Below are positions 54,792 through 64,000 of a DNA stretch of 64,000 nt, piece by piece. The stretch covers positions 372,001 to 436,000 of the forward strand of contig PDUO01000004.1 of assembly GCA_003008705.1 (NCBI GenBank). Reading direction: 5' to 3'. Each line of letters starts with the position of its first letter. Position 1 is the stretch's first letter. The position numbers and the translations under genes were made by a program. Below the pieces are notes generated by a model that was not told where the DNA came from, did not search any database, and saw only the letters and a program-made list of their open reading frames with translations. This DNA comes from Pezicula radicicola (lineage: Eukaryota > Ascomycota > Leotiomycetes > Helotiales > Dermateaceae).

Positions 54792-56691
54792 TCACTTCTG
54801 TCCTTCCCTAGTATCTGGTCTAGTTGTTGCCAAGCTACTAACACTCTCACTCCTACTCCCATGTTGCGACCCTTCTTCAGCACTCCTCTCAAGGAAACCA
54901 GCCCATAGATCCGCCAAAGATTCCTTGCCTCCCCCTGCTGGTTCTGTGAAGAATTCTGACGACAAGGAAGGTGTACTTGGTGTACGGTGGAAAGGTGACG
55001 TGGGTAGTCGGAGACTATTGTTCGACGTTCCTGGTCTTGCAAGGCCGGCTTGCTCTTTCTGCTCGTCGGTCCAGTTTAGTAGTGCGGCAATCAGCTGCAG
55101 AATCTGGAACTTCTTCGGATCAGAACGGTCGAGAGCAAGGAAGTGGAGGAAATGATTGGTTACGATTTGTCTTTTGAGCTATTAGCTATCGTCTTCAATT
55201 TTTTTTTAGAAAAACATACCTGTCAATATTATCCTCAGGTTTGGCTTTCTTGAGAAATCTAAGGGCCTTGGTGAGGTGATCATTAAGGACAATTGCTTCA
55301 TGTCGTAATTTGCCAATCAAAAGATTCTTCTCCTTCACTTCCTTTTCAAACGGTGCCAATCTATCCAGTTCTGCTTGTAGGCCCTCTTTCGCCGACACAG
55401 CTTCAACGGCTCTTGCATCTGAGTCCTGCACCAACTTCTTCAGAACTTGGAGTTGCTCTTCGGAAGATTCAACCATATCTCGAAGTTCCCGTTTCCGCGC
55501 TTCCTGTATCTCCTGTAATGCTCTTTGAAGACCATCTACTGTTTGTGATTGGCTGTCCCTCTCCGATACTGCTATTTCGTATGCCTCCTTCAGCGCAGAG
55601 AATTGATCTTCCATGTCGGTGATCCTTTCCTTGAAACCTTGTCCCATTGATCTCTCCTCCATTGCCAACACTTCCCAATCACCCATCGCTTCCTTTGCAG
55701 CCTCAGCTTCTTCTCTTAGTTGTCGGGCCTGCTGGAATAAGTCATCTCGCTCCTTAACCCAATTTTGCTGCGAAAGATTGTGCCGATTTCGTAGGCTGGA
55801 TAGCTCCTTTGCAGCTTCATCTGACTCCCTCTCTAACCTCGCTGCTTCACTTTCCAGAGTTTGTACACGATTTTGGAGATTCTCGTTCTGCGCCTCAAGT
55901 TCATCAATTTGTTCTTTCGCATCTGATAATTCCTGCTTATCTGCTTTCAATCGTTCCCCAAGAGTTGCTTTGATCGTATTGACACGACCTAGGAGATGTT
56001 GGTAATTTGCTTCAGCTTGTTCCCTGGCTGATACGGCCTCTTCCAACTCTCCTTGAAGTTGGGTTACCTTCTCATTGTGTTTTCCATCAAATTTGGATAC
56101 CTCATCGGTATGCTTTCCTTGTGCGTTCGAGAGTTCTTCGGCATGTTGGTGTTTGATTGAAGATATCTCTTCTGAATGCCTCCCTTGAATGCTCTCCAAC
56201 TGCTTCCGTAATTTCTCAACCTCGACCCGCAGTGCTTCGCGTTCTTGTGACATGGCTTCAAATCGAACGCTGGTATCCGTAGTGTCCGAAGCAGCACTCT
56301 GCACACTCTCTGCCACAGCGTTGGTCTGGCTTGTATCAATTTGACTTTCTTTGGTATGTTCGACTGACGGCGCGACAGCATGTCCATTTCTTGCCTCAGA
56401 ATTGCGGTGTCCGTTTGTCTGTGCTTTGGCAGATTCTGGAAATACCGCGTCGCTAGGCGTGTTCTAAGAAAACCATCAGCGTCTATCTCTTGTTCTGATG
56501 TTCGGGTCCCTAATTTGGACAGGTGTCACTCATACCATGCCAGATGCCCCAGACCCCTCTGCTTCCTCATCGCGCCCTCCATCTTCTGCGACAGACTCGG
56601 TCGTGACTTCCTGGACTTTGGTAACATCGCCATTTGGCTTGTCCTTCGCGCTCTTTTTCTTCTTGTTGTTCTTCTTTTTGGGGGCTAGCAT
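54792..56691 (-). CDS. Golgi coiled-coil protein, RUD3/GRAB-domain type golgin
   Basis: Exons 56691-56536, 56463-55220 and 55170-54792 give 592 residues. The N terminus is basic (MLAPKKKNNKKKKSAKDKPN), then acidic. Residues about 125-460 form a long coiled coil (heptads visible in EALRVEVEKLRKQLESIQGR and QIDELEAQNENLQNRVQTLE). The C-terminal part contains the GRIP-related GRAB region: LIGKLRHEAIVLNDHLTKAL, RFLKKAKPEDNIDRQIVTNH and FLHFLALDRSDPKKFQILQL. This is the pattern of yeast Rud3 and GMAP-210-type golgins that bind Arf-family GTPases at the cis-Golgi. A Ser/Thr-rich tail follows. The third exon restores QIVTNHFLHFLALD, which is lost if intron 2 is ignored. Confidence 0.9.
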
Positions 56692-57403
56692 AGGCGTCAG
56701 TAACCTTCTTGTACCTCCCCGTCGTTCGCCCAATTCATCAAATGCGGAGAAACAAACCTGACAGAGAAGTCTGTTGTGAATCAGTTGGAGCCGCAGGAGA
56801 CATGTTTATGAAAGTGTGGTATGTCAATTGGCTTGCAGCTTACTGAACACGTCTCGAAGGCCGTTCAATACGAATCAGTATGTAGGGTAGGTACCGTACT
56901 CGTAACCACCAGTGGCCGCGTTTTAGTGTCGCCCTTTTGCAGGGATGTTTCGCTACAGTAGTGTGAACTCATCCCGCGATCTCCTCCGCTGACGTCTCTG
57001 GGCATTCAGTGATTGAGCCAAAATAAAATAATTTGGAATATTTTTACAATTTTGGACATCTCCTCACTCAATTCAAGGCTCATTACTATGACTATATCAC
57101 AGATCAATGCAGATCAACTCTCGAGTCTGGAAACCGTCCCAAGTCTAAGTCCCCTTTACACTTTCTTACGTTACCTACTCTCTACTATACTAACGTTATA
57201 CTGAGCTCCCGTCCTTCCCACATCCTCCTCCTCCTCCTCCTCCTCAAACTAAGTATTTAGGATGACTAGCTCTTCTGGTCCATTGGTAACGGTGGAAGGG
57301 ATGTATACCCCGCATTTTGTATATATGAATGCATATTTGCCAGTAGCGATCTTTCCTAGCCTCCCCCGAAATACAGGTATAGGCCACAGTAGTCTTGATC
57401 ACC
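56692..57403. other. Intergenic upstream of RUD3-like gene and catalase relic
   Basis: 712 bases between divergent starts. A (TCC)n tract sits at 57223-57245. Short frames only. Confidence 0.4.
57223..57245. repeat. (TCC)n microsatellite
   Basis: Seven to eight TCC triplets about 160 bases upstream of the catalase-relic start. Confidence 0.85.
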
Positions 57404-58873
57404 ATGTCTTCCAAAGGAGCAACGAATGGAAATGGCTTGTTAAATGAACACGGAGTACCAGTTTCCAATCAAAGCAAGGATGCACTCAAATCCCGAAATT
57501 ACATTCGATGGGATTGCCCCCTTGTTGAGAGTGTCCCTCCTGGAGAAGCCGAAGATATACAAGCAGTAGCAGACCAGATTAATGCAATCCAAGGAGCACA
57601 ACTCAACCATCACAGACACTGCTATGGAGGTAAACCAATCTGGTCTTTTGACGAGAAACGGCCTGTCCACTGAAATTTATACAGGTACACATGCGAGGAG
57701 GCAAGGTTTTGTCAAGGGTGAGCTTATTGTCGATGCTCTGCTTCCTCATCTAGCCCAGAGCATGTTTTCAAAACCGGGGAAATATCTAGTCGCTATTCGT
57801 TATAGTAGTGAACTTGGAGATCCTACTCTAGATGATCGTATCCTACCGCTACGCGGTCTTGGCATGATATTCTTCAATGTCTAAGGAGAGATGTTTGATG
57901 TAGGAAAGGACTTTGACACGCAAGATATTGAGTTCAACAGTAGGTATACTCTTCTTAAGGATTATTATACTTAAATACAATTTAGCTATATAAGCTTCCT
58001 AGAAGCCCTAACTAATATAGATTTATATAGGTCTATATTAGAATACTAGTATAGTATAAAAGTAGATACAAAAAGAATATACTACTCCCGCCCTTGACCT
58101 TGCCGATGCGAAGACGACCAGAAAAATCATCGCCCTTCGAATTGCACATGGCAGTAACCCTAAGGAATTGTATAACCACTTGGAAGCTCGTCACGATACA
58201 GCACTTCAGAAGGCCCGTGATGAAGTGAGGAACACTCGCGTAGAGCTATACAATACATGACGACATGGAACTCATTAACTCGTTGCTAAGATGTGTCTTG
58301 GTCGACCCGAATGTATTCACAAACTGCGCACCGGTTTGGAGACTATGTCGTAAAATACAGCCTGGTCCCTTCATCTGAGACGCAGAAGAAGCTCTACGAA
58401 GAAACAGTCAAGCCAGACTCGCACCCCGACAATATCCTTAGTGATTGGCTGCGAGAATTATACAAGAACCATGACGCCGAGTACCTCCTCCAATTTCAGC
58501 TTTGTGAAAATCTCGAGGACCAGCCAGTTGAATATGTAGGTAAACAATGGGATGCAGATAAATATCCTTGGCAAACTGTTGCAAAGGTTGCATTTCCCAA
58601 ACAGGACAGCTTTATTCCAGCAAGAAAGACGTTCTGGGAAGATCATATGAGGCTTGACCCTTGGCATGGATTAAAAAACTTTCAACCTTTGGGTTCATCG
58701 AACAGACTTCGACGAGTTGGTGGGTGGCTTTTACGGGTTTGTGTGATACACCACGCTGACTTTCTCCAGTCTACCCAGCAAGCAGTGCATTTCGTCGTAA
58801 GATGAATGGAAGAAAGGAGGTCAACATCACAAGCATTGATCAGATTCTGGATAGAGGTTATGTTGAAGGATAA
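57404..58873 (+). pseudogene. Catalase-like heme protein, inactivated
   Basis: Clear remains of a fungal catalase-related protein start at 57404 (MSSKGATNGNGLLNEHGVPV) and end near 58873. Recognisable parts: RNYIRWDCPLVESVPPGEAE, the distal-histidine region GTHARRQGFVKGELIV, AIRYSSELGDPTLDDRI, TQDIEFNS, then PALDLADAKTTRKIIALRI and YSQTAHRFGDYVVKYSLVPS, RKTFWEDHMRLDPWHGLKNF. Introns at 57630-57684 and 58720-58770 still have good splice signals. It is broken by a TAA at 57882 where the family has a Glu codon, a 140-base AT-rich insertion at 57943-58082, a TGA at 58258 and loss of frame at about 58240-58295 (possible degraded donor). Catalases decompose hydrogen peroxide; this copy cannot encode a full enzyme. 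Confidence 0.85.
57943..58082. mobile_element. 140-bp MITE-like insertion with TA target duplication
   Basis: Removing 57943-58082 together with one of the flanking TA dinucleotides (57941-57942 and 58083-58084) rejoins the catalase reading NST|PALDL exactly. The ends are imperfect inverted repeats: GTATACTCTTCTT from the left, GTATATTCTTTTT read inwards from the right (11 of 13 match, after one extra G on the left). Inside, CTAATATAGA (58012-58021) and TCTATATTAG (58032-58041) form a perfect 10-bp inverted repeat. TA duplication and terminal inverted repeats fit a Tc1/mariner-derived MITE. It has no coding capacity. Confidence 0.65.
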
Positions 58874-59957
58874 TGAGTGACTTGTCGATGTGCGCCATGA
58901 CGAATGTTTTCGCAATGATTTCGTAATGCATGTCTGACAGTGCCGTTGCTCAGTGAAACAATTTGCCAGTATAACTGCCGTAGCATGTATATATGTAGTA
59001 ACAATTTAATTCCCTTGGTTCTAGCAAGTACCACATCCGTGACCACGGCAAGCAGTCATAGAGTTCGACCAAAGCAGACATTGAGACTCCTCAGAACGCA
59101 CCATTAGCGCAAACGTAGTACAAGTCATCATCTTCTCCCTCTTCCAGCTGTAACAAAATATACTACATATGTGTAGATATGTACGCACTAAGCGAACCTG
59201 CTGCGCCCGCGAGGAGCATAGTCATCAGGATTATAAAAGGCGATGTGATCTTAGCAATCTGGGAATGTGATAATGGCTATGGAAACCGCCAGATAGTGAG
59301 TCCGGGGTTCCTCTACTCGCAATGGTAGGAGGATAAGCCAAAACAAGGGTATATAGAAAGCGTGATAATAAATATAAAGACTGAAGAGCCCAGAGAGGAC
59401 GCGAAGACTTTTATGTGTTTCTGCTGGGTGGGGCAAGCTAGTCGTTAGTGTGGTTTGCATGTTGATCACGTGTGCTGGTCTGAGCTCAACTGGACGACAA
59501 CTCGTCCTCGTCTCACTTCACTCGGTCCTTTGATTCATCACTCACCAGACTGTCTTTCCGAGAGTACAGCATGGAGTTGATTGAGGTCAACCTCATATAA
59601 GAAGTCACTAATAATTAAAGAGATAGAAGCAGAGATGTTCTCCCTCTAGAATGTATCAGTTATTCATTCATTACCTTCCAATTCACATTCTCATTCGACA
59701 AGTTGGTATTTTTGTTCATTCATTTCTGGTGTATGCTGTCTCTTACTCTGAACAATCAAGTATCTCCTTCCCACCAGGAATGGTACATCTCAAGGATCTC
59801 TCATGTCCACCATTATCTCAACATAAATCTCTACAGCTTCTGACCTTTTCGTCATGTGAAATAGTCCTACAACCATGTTCCTCTCGCATCGTTAATGGCA
59901 GGCACATCACCAGTCTCCGGCAAAGAGTGACTTCTCCGATAAATCGTCGTCCTCCGC
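58874..59957. other. Intergenic, 1.1 kb
   Basis: 3' flank of the catalase relic and of the SUMO-motif protein gene. AT-rich; short frames on both strands (for example 59651-60079 overlapping the next gene antisense) are shadows. Nothing else seen. Confidence 0.4.
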
Positions 59958-61091
59958 CTAGTCCTTGGTCTCTCTGTCTTCCAAATGCTCTTCAGCAGCC
60001 TCTTCTCTACTCGACTTTTGTCCACACAGTTCTTCCTCAGAAGGAACATCTCGCAATTGCCATTCTGACAATTTGTTGATTGGTGTCCAGTGAATCTCGC
60101 TAGGGGGCAGGTATGGAGACGCTCGCTCGCCGCCATATTTACCGTGGAACAGCTGGTTTTGACTATCTCCATATCCAGAGAGACCGTCCATCGGTTCATC
60201 AAAGCCCAAACGACTCTCGGGCATATAGCCTGGATTATCGCAAGCACCATCCAAGAAGGGGTCGCTCAGATATTGATCGTAGAACTTCTCCTCCTCCTTG
60301 ACTTTTTGCAAGCCCGTCGTCCCGTAGACTCCGCCAGACATCTCTTCATCGTTAATCGGCTCTTGCTTAATTTTAAGGTATCCACGGTTGGACATGCTAG
60401 CTCTTCCATCATCAATAGTCTCTTGCTTGATGTTTTGGGGCTTGTATGCAAACTTCTTTCTTCTGTCATTTCTGCCGCGAGGTTGTGGAGAGAGAGCATT
60501 GGTGTTGCGAGCGCGGCCTGAGAGTTGCCTAGCCTTTCTCTGTGCTTTCCGCTCTCTCTTCTTCTCCTGCTTCTTCCATTCCTGTTCGCGCTGCTTCCAA
60601 ACATCCTGCTCACGATCAACAGCCTCCTGGCGAATTCTCTTCACCTCTGGCCCTTTGATTGGACTCGGTTCTGTGCCTTCATCCTTAACGGCGCTCATAT
60701 CCATCAGCGTCTTGACGGTCTCGTCAAGATCCGTCTCCATCTTTATATCAACCTCAGCCTTTATGTCAGCCTCGACCTTGATGCCAGCCTTAAATCCATT
60801 GTCTTCGCTCTTGTATTGCTCCTGCCGAGTTCTGTCCCTGTACTCATTCTCCTGCTCGACACTGTACTCTTTAACTGTACCTGAGGTACCAGGAGCCACT
60901 TTACAGCGGTGCGATATGCATCTTCGGCTGCTGCACCAACGATCACAATGATAGTGTCTATCAACGCGGTAATCCCAGCAATGGTGATTGTCGATTTGCT
61001 TGTGCGTATGGTTGATGTGGGGTCGACATATGCGCAAGCGGTCAACTCTACAGTCGCATGTGTCGAAACTGTAGATGGTGCGGAGACACAT
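59958..61091 (-). CDS. Unknown Cys/His-rich protein with seven SUMO-acceptor motifs
   Basis: A single open frame. From the ATG at 61091 it gives 377 residues; an upstream in-frame ATG at 61205 would add 38. Residues 2-63 are dense in Cys and His (MCLRTIYSFDTCDCRVDRLR, then HHCWDYRVDRHYHCDRWCSS and RRCISHRC), which suggests metal binding. The centre is charged, with a long basic stretch (KKQEKKRERKAQRKARQ, about 173-189). Lysines 105, 111, 117, 136, 222, 242 and 265 lie in psi-K-x-E contexts (IKVE, IKAE, IKME, VKDE, IKQE, IKQE, VKEE). That density is far above chance and indicates a heavily SUMOylated nuclear protein. I do not recognise the family; RNA or chromatin association is a guess. Confidence 0.72.
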   Translation of the reverse strand: MCLRTIYSFDTCDCRVDRLRICRPHINHTHKQIDNHHCWDYRVDRHYHCDRWCSSRRCISHRCKVAPGTSGTVKEYSVEQENEYRDRTRQEQYKSEDNGFKAGIKVEADIKAEVDIKMETDLDETVKTLMDMSAVKDEGTEPSPIKGPEVKRIRQEAVDREQDVWKQREQEWKKQEKKRERKAQRKARQLSGRARNTNALSPQPRGRNDRRKKFAYKPQNIKQETIDDGRASMSNRGYLKIKQEPINDEEMSGGVYGTTGLQKVKEEEKFYDQYLSDPFLDGACDNPGYMPESRLGFDEPMDGLSGYGDSQNQLFHGKYGGERASPYLPPSEIHWTPINKLSEWQLRDVPSEEELCGQKSSREEAAEEHLEDRETKD

Positions 61092-62659
61092 CGTGATTGT
61101 TTCAAAGCGGTGCTTTGATGATGCTAACGTTGACGAAATAAGGCGATATGGCTCAGAGAGTGTGCCTCCGGTAGCGTTGTCTCTGTGATGGAGAAAGCGC
61201 TGCAATGACAGCTTGAAGACGTGTCGTTGGGTCGAAGAGTTGTGGAATTCGATTTGGTGTTACTGCAGTAAAGCTGGACCACGAACCTGAAGCTGAAAAC
61301 GATTTTGAGTGTTGCGCTCAACGAGTACTGGCGCGTCGCAGTGAATTGAAGTCTTGAGCTTAGCACAAAGGCTACAAAACAAACGTACGGTACCCAAGTA
61401 CTAGAGAAGAAGAATTGTGCTTTAGCAGGATGATCAAAATAACCTCCTGTTGATGCACCAAAGACACATGCGGTGGATGCAGAAATGCAGAGCTGTGAGG
61501 ATGGTGTTTGGGTATGGAGTTGGGGTTGGGTTGAAGATGGTCAAGAGGTGGATGGGAGTTCTAGTTTAACCGAGCGAAAGGGGGGATTCACCAGATGAGT
61601 CGCCAAACTGGATGGCAGAAGTGGTCTCAATCACTCACTAACTTTTGGTTTTGGTAACTCAGTCGTTGTGCATAAATTCACTCACAAAGTTCTCACACTT
61701 CGTGATGGGAGATGAAGGTATATCTGCTTGGTTACTGACACATCTGGAGATTGTTGTCTAACAACTTCTCTTCCAGCAGATATCCAGTTTGCAAAAACAA
61801 ATGTCGTCTGCTCTCGCAACTATACCAAAACAAAGTCGTTGTAAGTCTATTATATATTCTAGTCTCAATGGCGCTAACGAAATGCATAGAATAAAACTTA
61901 CTGATTCACAACAGAAGACACAATTCAATATAACAGGACACTAATTGAACACAGCAAACTTTAGAAAACTGACGTCGACAATGCTCATTTCTACTGCCAG
62001 ATTGATCAATGACCGAATTATCACGAATTAAAGATCTCAGCATCGAGATCGTTTCTTACAGATGCAGTTACTTGTAGACGTGGCTTCTCAAAGATATGAT
62101 TTCTCCCATATATTAGTCTCCCACAAAAGATATCCTGTAAGTATCTTAGTATAGACTGCAGTAAATTGGGATATTGACAACCACATTCCAGCTTGTCAAC
62201 TAAAATTTAAAAGATGGTCGAAAAAGTATCCTGCTAGATGGAAATAAAATAGCAGATTTTAGTCGAGGGAGCTTTACCGATGAGTTTATGCATAGCTTGA
62301 TTGTTTGATTCTGGAAATGTTATAGAGGGAGGAGGTTGGAGGATAAGCTTTACTTACCTAGGAGTAAAGTTCGAAGGGTAAGTGAAGCTAAGTTAGCTAT
62401 ATTAAGTGAAGCTAAGTTAGCTATATTAAGTGAGCCATTAAAAGTAAGTGTGCGACTTTAGTGAATTGAGTTGATTATAAGCATGTCAGGAGAGCTCCAC
62501 TGCGCTCAATGGCTGAATGAGATGGACCCATCTCTTGAAGATACCAGGACCCTTTACCCATACTATCAAAATATAGTTTATTGTAATAAATGCTTAGGTA
62601 GGAAATTTGTATTGTGAATTTCATAGCCTCAGCTATTCCTCTATTATAGTGAAATATAT
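61092..62659. other. Intergenic, 1.6 kb
   Basis: Upstream region of the SUMO-motif gene and 3' flank of the membrane-protein gene. Contains a GGTTTGGGTATGGAGTTGGGG-type G-rich segment near 61506 and a tandem 24-base repeat at 62380-62430. No gene supported. Confidence 0.4.
62380..62430. repeat. Tandem 24-bp repeat, 2.1 units
   Basis: AAGTGAAGCTAAGTTAGCTA followed by TATT is repeated exactly once more and begins a third time. Each unit contains the palindromic GCTAAGTTAGC. Confidence 0.8.
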
Positions 62660-63764
62660 CTAAATCCCAGGCGTACCCGGCAAGGGACCAATAATTTGGT
62701 CCGCAAAAGCAGCTGCATCTATTCTTACCCTCTGGATATCAATCCGATCCCTCAAGGCATTATTCCTACTATCAACCACCTCTCTCTCAGCCATCACTTC
62801 ACCCATAATCATGCCTTCATGTACCCAGTAATTCCTGCTCTGATTATTCAGCTCGGGATCCCTACAGATGCTATTTCTCGCTACAGCTAAAGCTTGCATC
62901 TTCCCGCTAGCAGTGGCAATGAGCCTGGTGGAGGTTTCTAGCCTCTCTGCCGTGGATGGGGGAGTCACGAAGGCTCGGTTTGTGGAGGAGAGATAAAGCA
63001 TCCACCCGATGACTCCGTCGACTGCGGCGATCATGAGATATCTGTAGATTCGCATCTTCCAGAAGAACGGATCAATGTCCTCTAGCCTTGTTGCTCTCGA
63101 GTTTCCCTGGTAGTGGTACGAGCTAACGAGGTAGAATTCAAATGCCGCAATCGCTACTCCTGCAATCGTGGCTGTGGTCCTCCAAATGGCCCCTTCTTTC
63201 CCCGTAAATAGGCCTGATGTTACAACAGCCAGAACACATAGGTTGAAAAGGTATGGTGCTGCTATCGAAGGAATCGAGTAGTAGAGATAGCTTTTTGGAT
63301 CCTCTGCATTACAGAACCCACACTCAGTAATCACATCCGGTCCGAATTGAAAGAACAGCAGTCTTGACTCGAGTGAGTTGAGTTTGCCGCGGAGGATCTC
63401 ATCTGATACAGTGAGACCAGCTGGACGAAGAGCAGACAATCGCGTGAAGAGGACATCGGTGGGTATTTGTAGTCGTGAGCTAGTTCGACTGAAGACATTT
63501 TCTGGTGAGGAGAAAGTTCTTAGGAAAAAGGCAAGGGCTGTGATGAAGAGTATGAGGAGGGCTCGTTGGACCTTGGGGGGAATTGGCCGGACAGGTATGC
63601 CATGGATGGCCGGTGCTGCTTGTACTGATTTGTAGTATTGCCAGGCTTTAGGTATGAGTAGTGGTCCGAGGAAGAAGAGGACCGATTTGATGCTATGATT
63701 GTTATTTTCCCAATTTGTAGTTATGCGTAATTTGAAGTACTTACGTGCCCCAGGAAACAGTCAT
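62660..63764 (-). CDS. Multi-pass membrane protein of unknown function
   Basis: Exons 63764-63745 and 63692-62660 give 350 residues. The 20-base first exon (MTVSWG) was found by joining AC|C at GTAAGT..CATAG. Hydrophobic segments occur at about residues 9-24 (SVLFFLGPLLIPKAWQ), 50-62 (RALLILFITALAF), 130-150 (SIAAPYLFNLCVLAVVTSG), 164-180 (TATIAGVAIAAFEFYLVSS) and 212-228 (LMIAAVDGVIGWMLYLSS). A luminal-type loop FGPDVITECGFCNAEDPKSY has paired cysteines. The C-terminal 110 residues are hydrophilic and helical. The pattern occurs in conserved but uncharacterised fungal proteins; no function can be assigned. No cleavable signal peptide is evident. Confidence 0.8.
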
Positions 63765-63975
63765 CGTGACGCCGCCTACTTGAAGAATATCTTGAAGTCG
63801 CGGTTCGCAATGGAATTTCGACACGTTAACTTTAGCTTGACTGGCAGAAATCGCTCGGCGCTAAGGCGGTAGCCAGAAAAGGTTAGTCTCAACGCCTCCC
63901 ACCTCGGAGCTTCAAAAGATTCGCTGCAGAAGTTCTCTTCTTCTCTCTTCCTCAACTTACAAAGAAAGGCTTCGC

Positions 63976-64000
63976 ATGAGCTTCGGTCACCAACGCAAGT
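63976..64000 (+). CDS. Possible start of a divergent gene, cut by window edge
   Basis: An ATG after a pyrimidine-rich leader (TTCTTCTCTCTTCCTCAACT) opens MSFGHQRK to the window end. A leader of this kind 200 bases from a divergent start is typical of fungal genes, but eight codons are too few to identify anything. Confidence 0.3.

Noticed and set aside
57941..58084. Reading 57941-58084 as a normal intron of the catalase relic
   Set aside because: A GTAGGT-like donor exists, but no AG acceptor joins in frame; the TA duplication and terminal inverted repeats fit an insertion better.
60388..60951. 187-codon plus-strand frame, hydrophobic and Ser/Cys-rich
   Set aside because: It is the antisense of the Lys/Glu-rich SUMO-motif protein; antisense of Lys/Glu codons gives Phe/Leu/Ser, which mimics a membrane protein.
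1..64000. CRISPR arrays, secondary-metabolite cluster, rDNA or intact retrotransposon
   Set aside because: No regularly spaced direct repeats with unique spacers, no polyketide, peptide-synthetase or terpene-cyclase frames, no rRNA-like sequence and no reverse-transcriptase or integrase frames were seen.

Overview
The window is nuclear DNA of a filamentous ascomycete. Nearly all genes carry short introns of roughly 50-130 bases with GT..AG ends, proteins are fungal in type, intergenic distances are uneven, and AT-rich simple repeats are common. The protein set fits the Leotiomycetes (Sclerotiniaceae or relatives), but that placement is an inference from family resemblance and not a search result. 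There are 23 supported intact gene models, 21 complete and 2 cut by the window edges. There is also one catalase-family pseudogene, one intron-containing tRNA-like gene and several dispersed repeats. Exon coordinates were joined by hand and checked for frame, and the totals are multiples of three for every complete model.

Layout. 0-17 kb is a dense housekeeping block. It holds a partial acyl-CoA synthetase (-), an SPF45-like splicing factor (+), sphingolipid delta-4 desaturase (-), methionine aminopeptidase 2 (-), a mitochondrial J-protein (+), VDAC porin (-), asparagine synthetase (-), the SUMO-conjugating enzyme UBC9 (-), the peroxisome import factor PEX19 (+) and an unknown acidic protein (-). 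18-33 kb continues with a UPF0662 protein (-), ribosomal P1 (+), a YCII-domain protein (-), a small acidic unknown protein (+), an ABC1/ADCK kinase-like mitochondrial protein (-), a small membrane protein (+), an NAD-type mitochondrial carrier (+), cytochrome bc1 subunit QCR7 (+) and an unknown Cys-tailed protein (+). 33-48 kb is gene-poor. It contains the tRNA-like gene, a CxxC-CxxC protein (-), an Ecm33-type GPI wall protein (-), microsatellites and copies of a dispersed repeat. 48-64 kb has a 3-methyladenine DNA glycosylase (-), a GT62 Anp1/Van1 mannosyltransferase (+), a Ser/Gln-rich unknown (-), a RUD3-like golgin (-), a catalase-like pseudogene broken by stops and a 140-bp MITE-like insertion (+), an unknown protein with seven SUMO-acceptor motifs (-), a multi-pass membrane protein (-) and the first codons of one more gene (+).

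How the genes relate. There are no operons. Many genes sit in divergent pairs with 200-700 bp shared upstream regions. Themes recur without forming a cluster: mitochondrial function (J-protein, VDAC, ADCK-like, NAD carrier, QCR7), cell surface and Golgi (GT62, Ecm33, RUD3, desaturase), peroxisome (PEX19, acyl-CoA synthetase, catalase relic) and SUMO (UBC9 plus a likely multi-SUMO target). I saw no secondary-metabolite cluster, no CRISPR and no intact transposon. The least conventional items are the dispersed element built on a roughly 18-bp ACTTGATTTGAGTAACTT unit, the MITE in the catalase relic, the tRNA-like gene, and the Cys/His-rich protein with clustered psi-K-x-E motifs.
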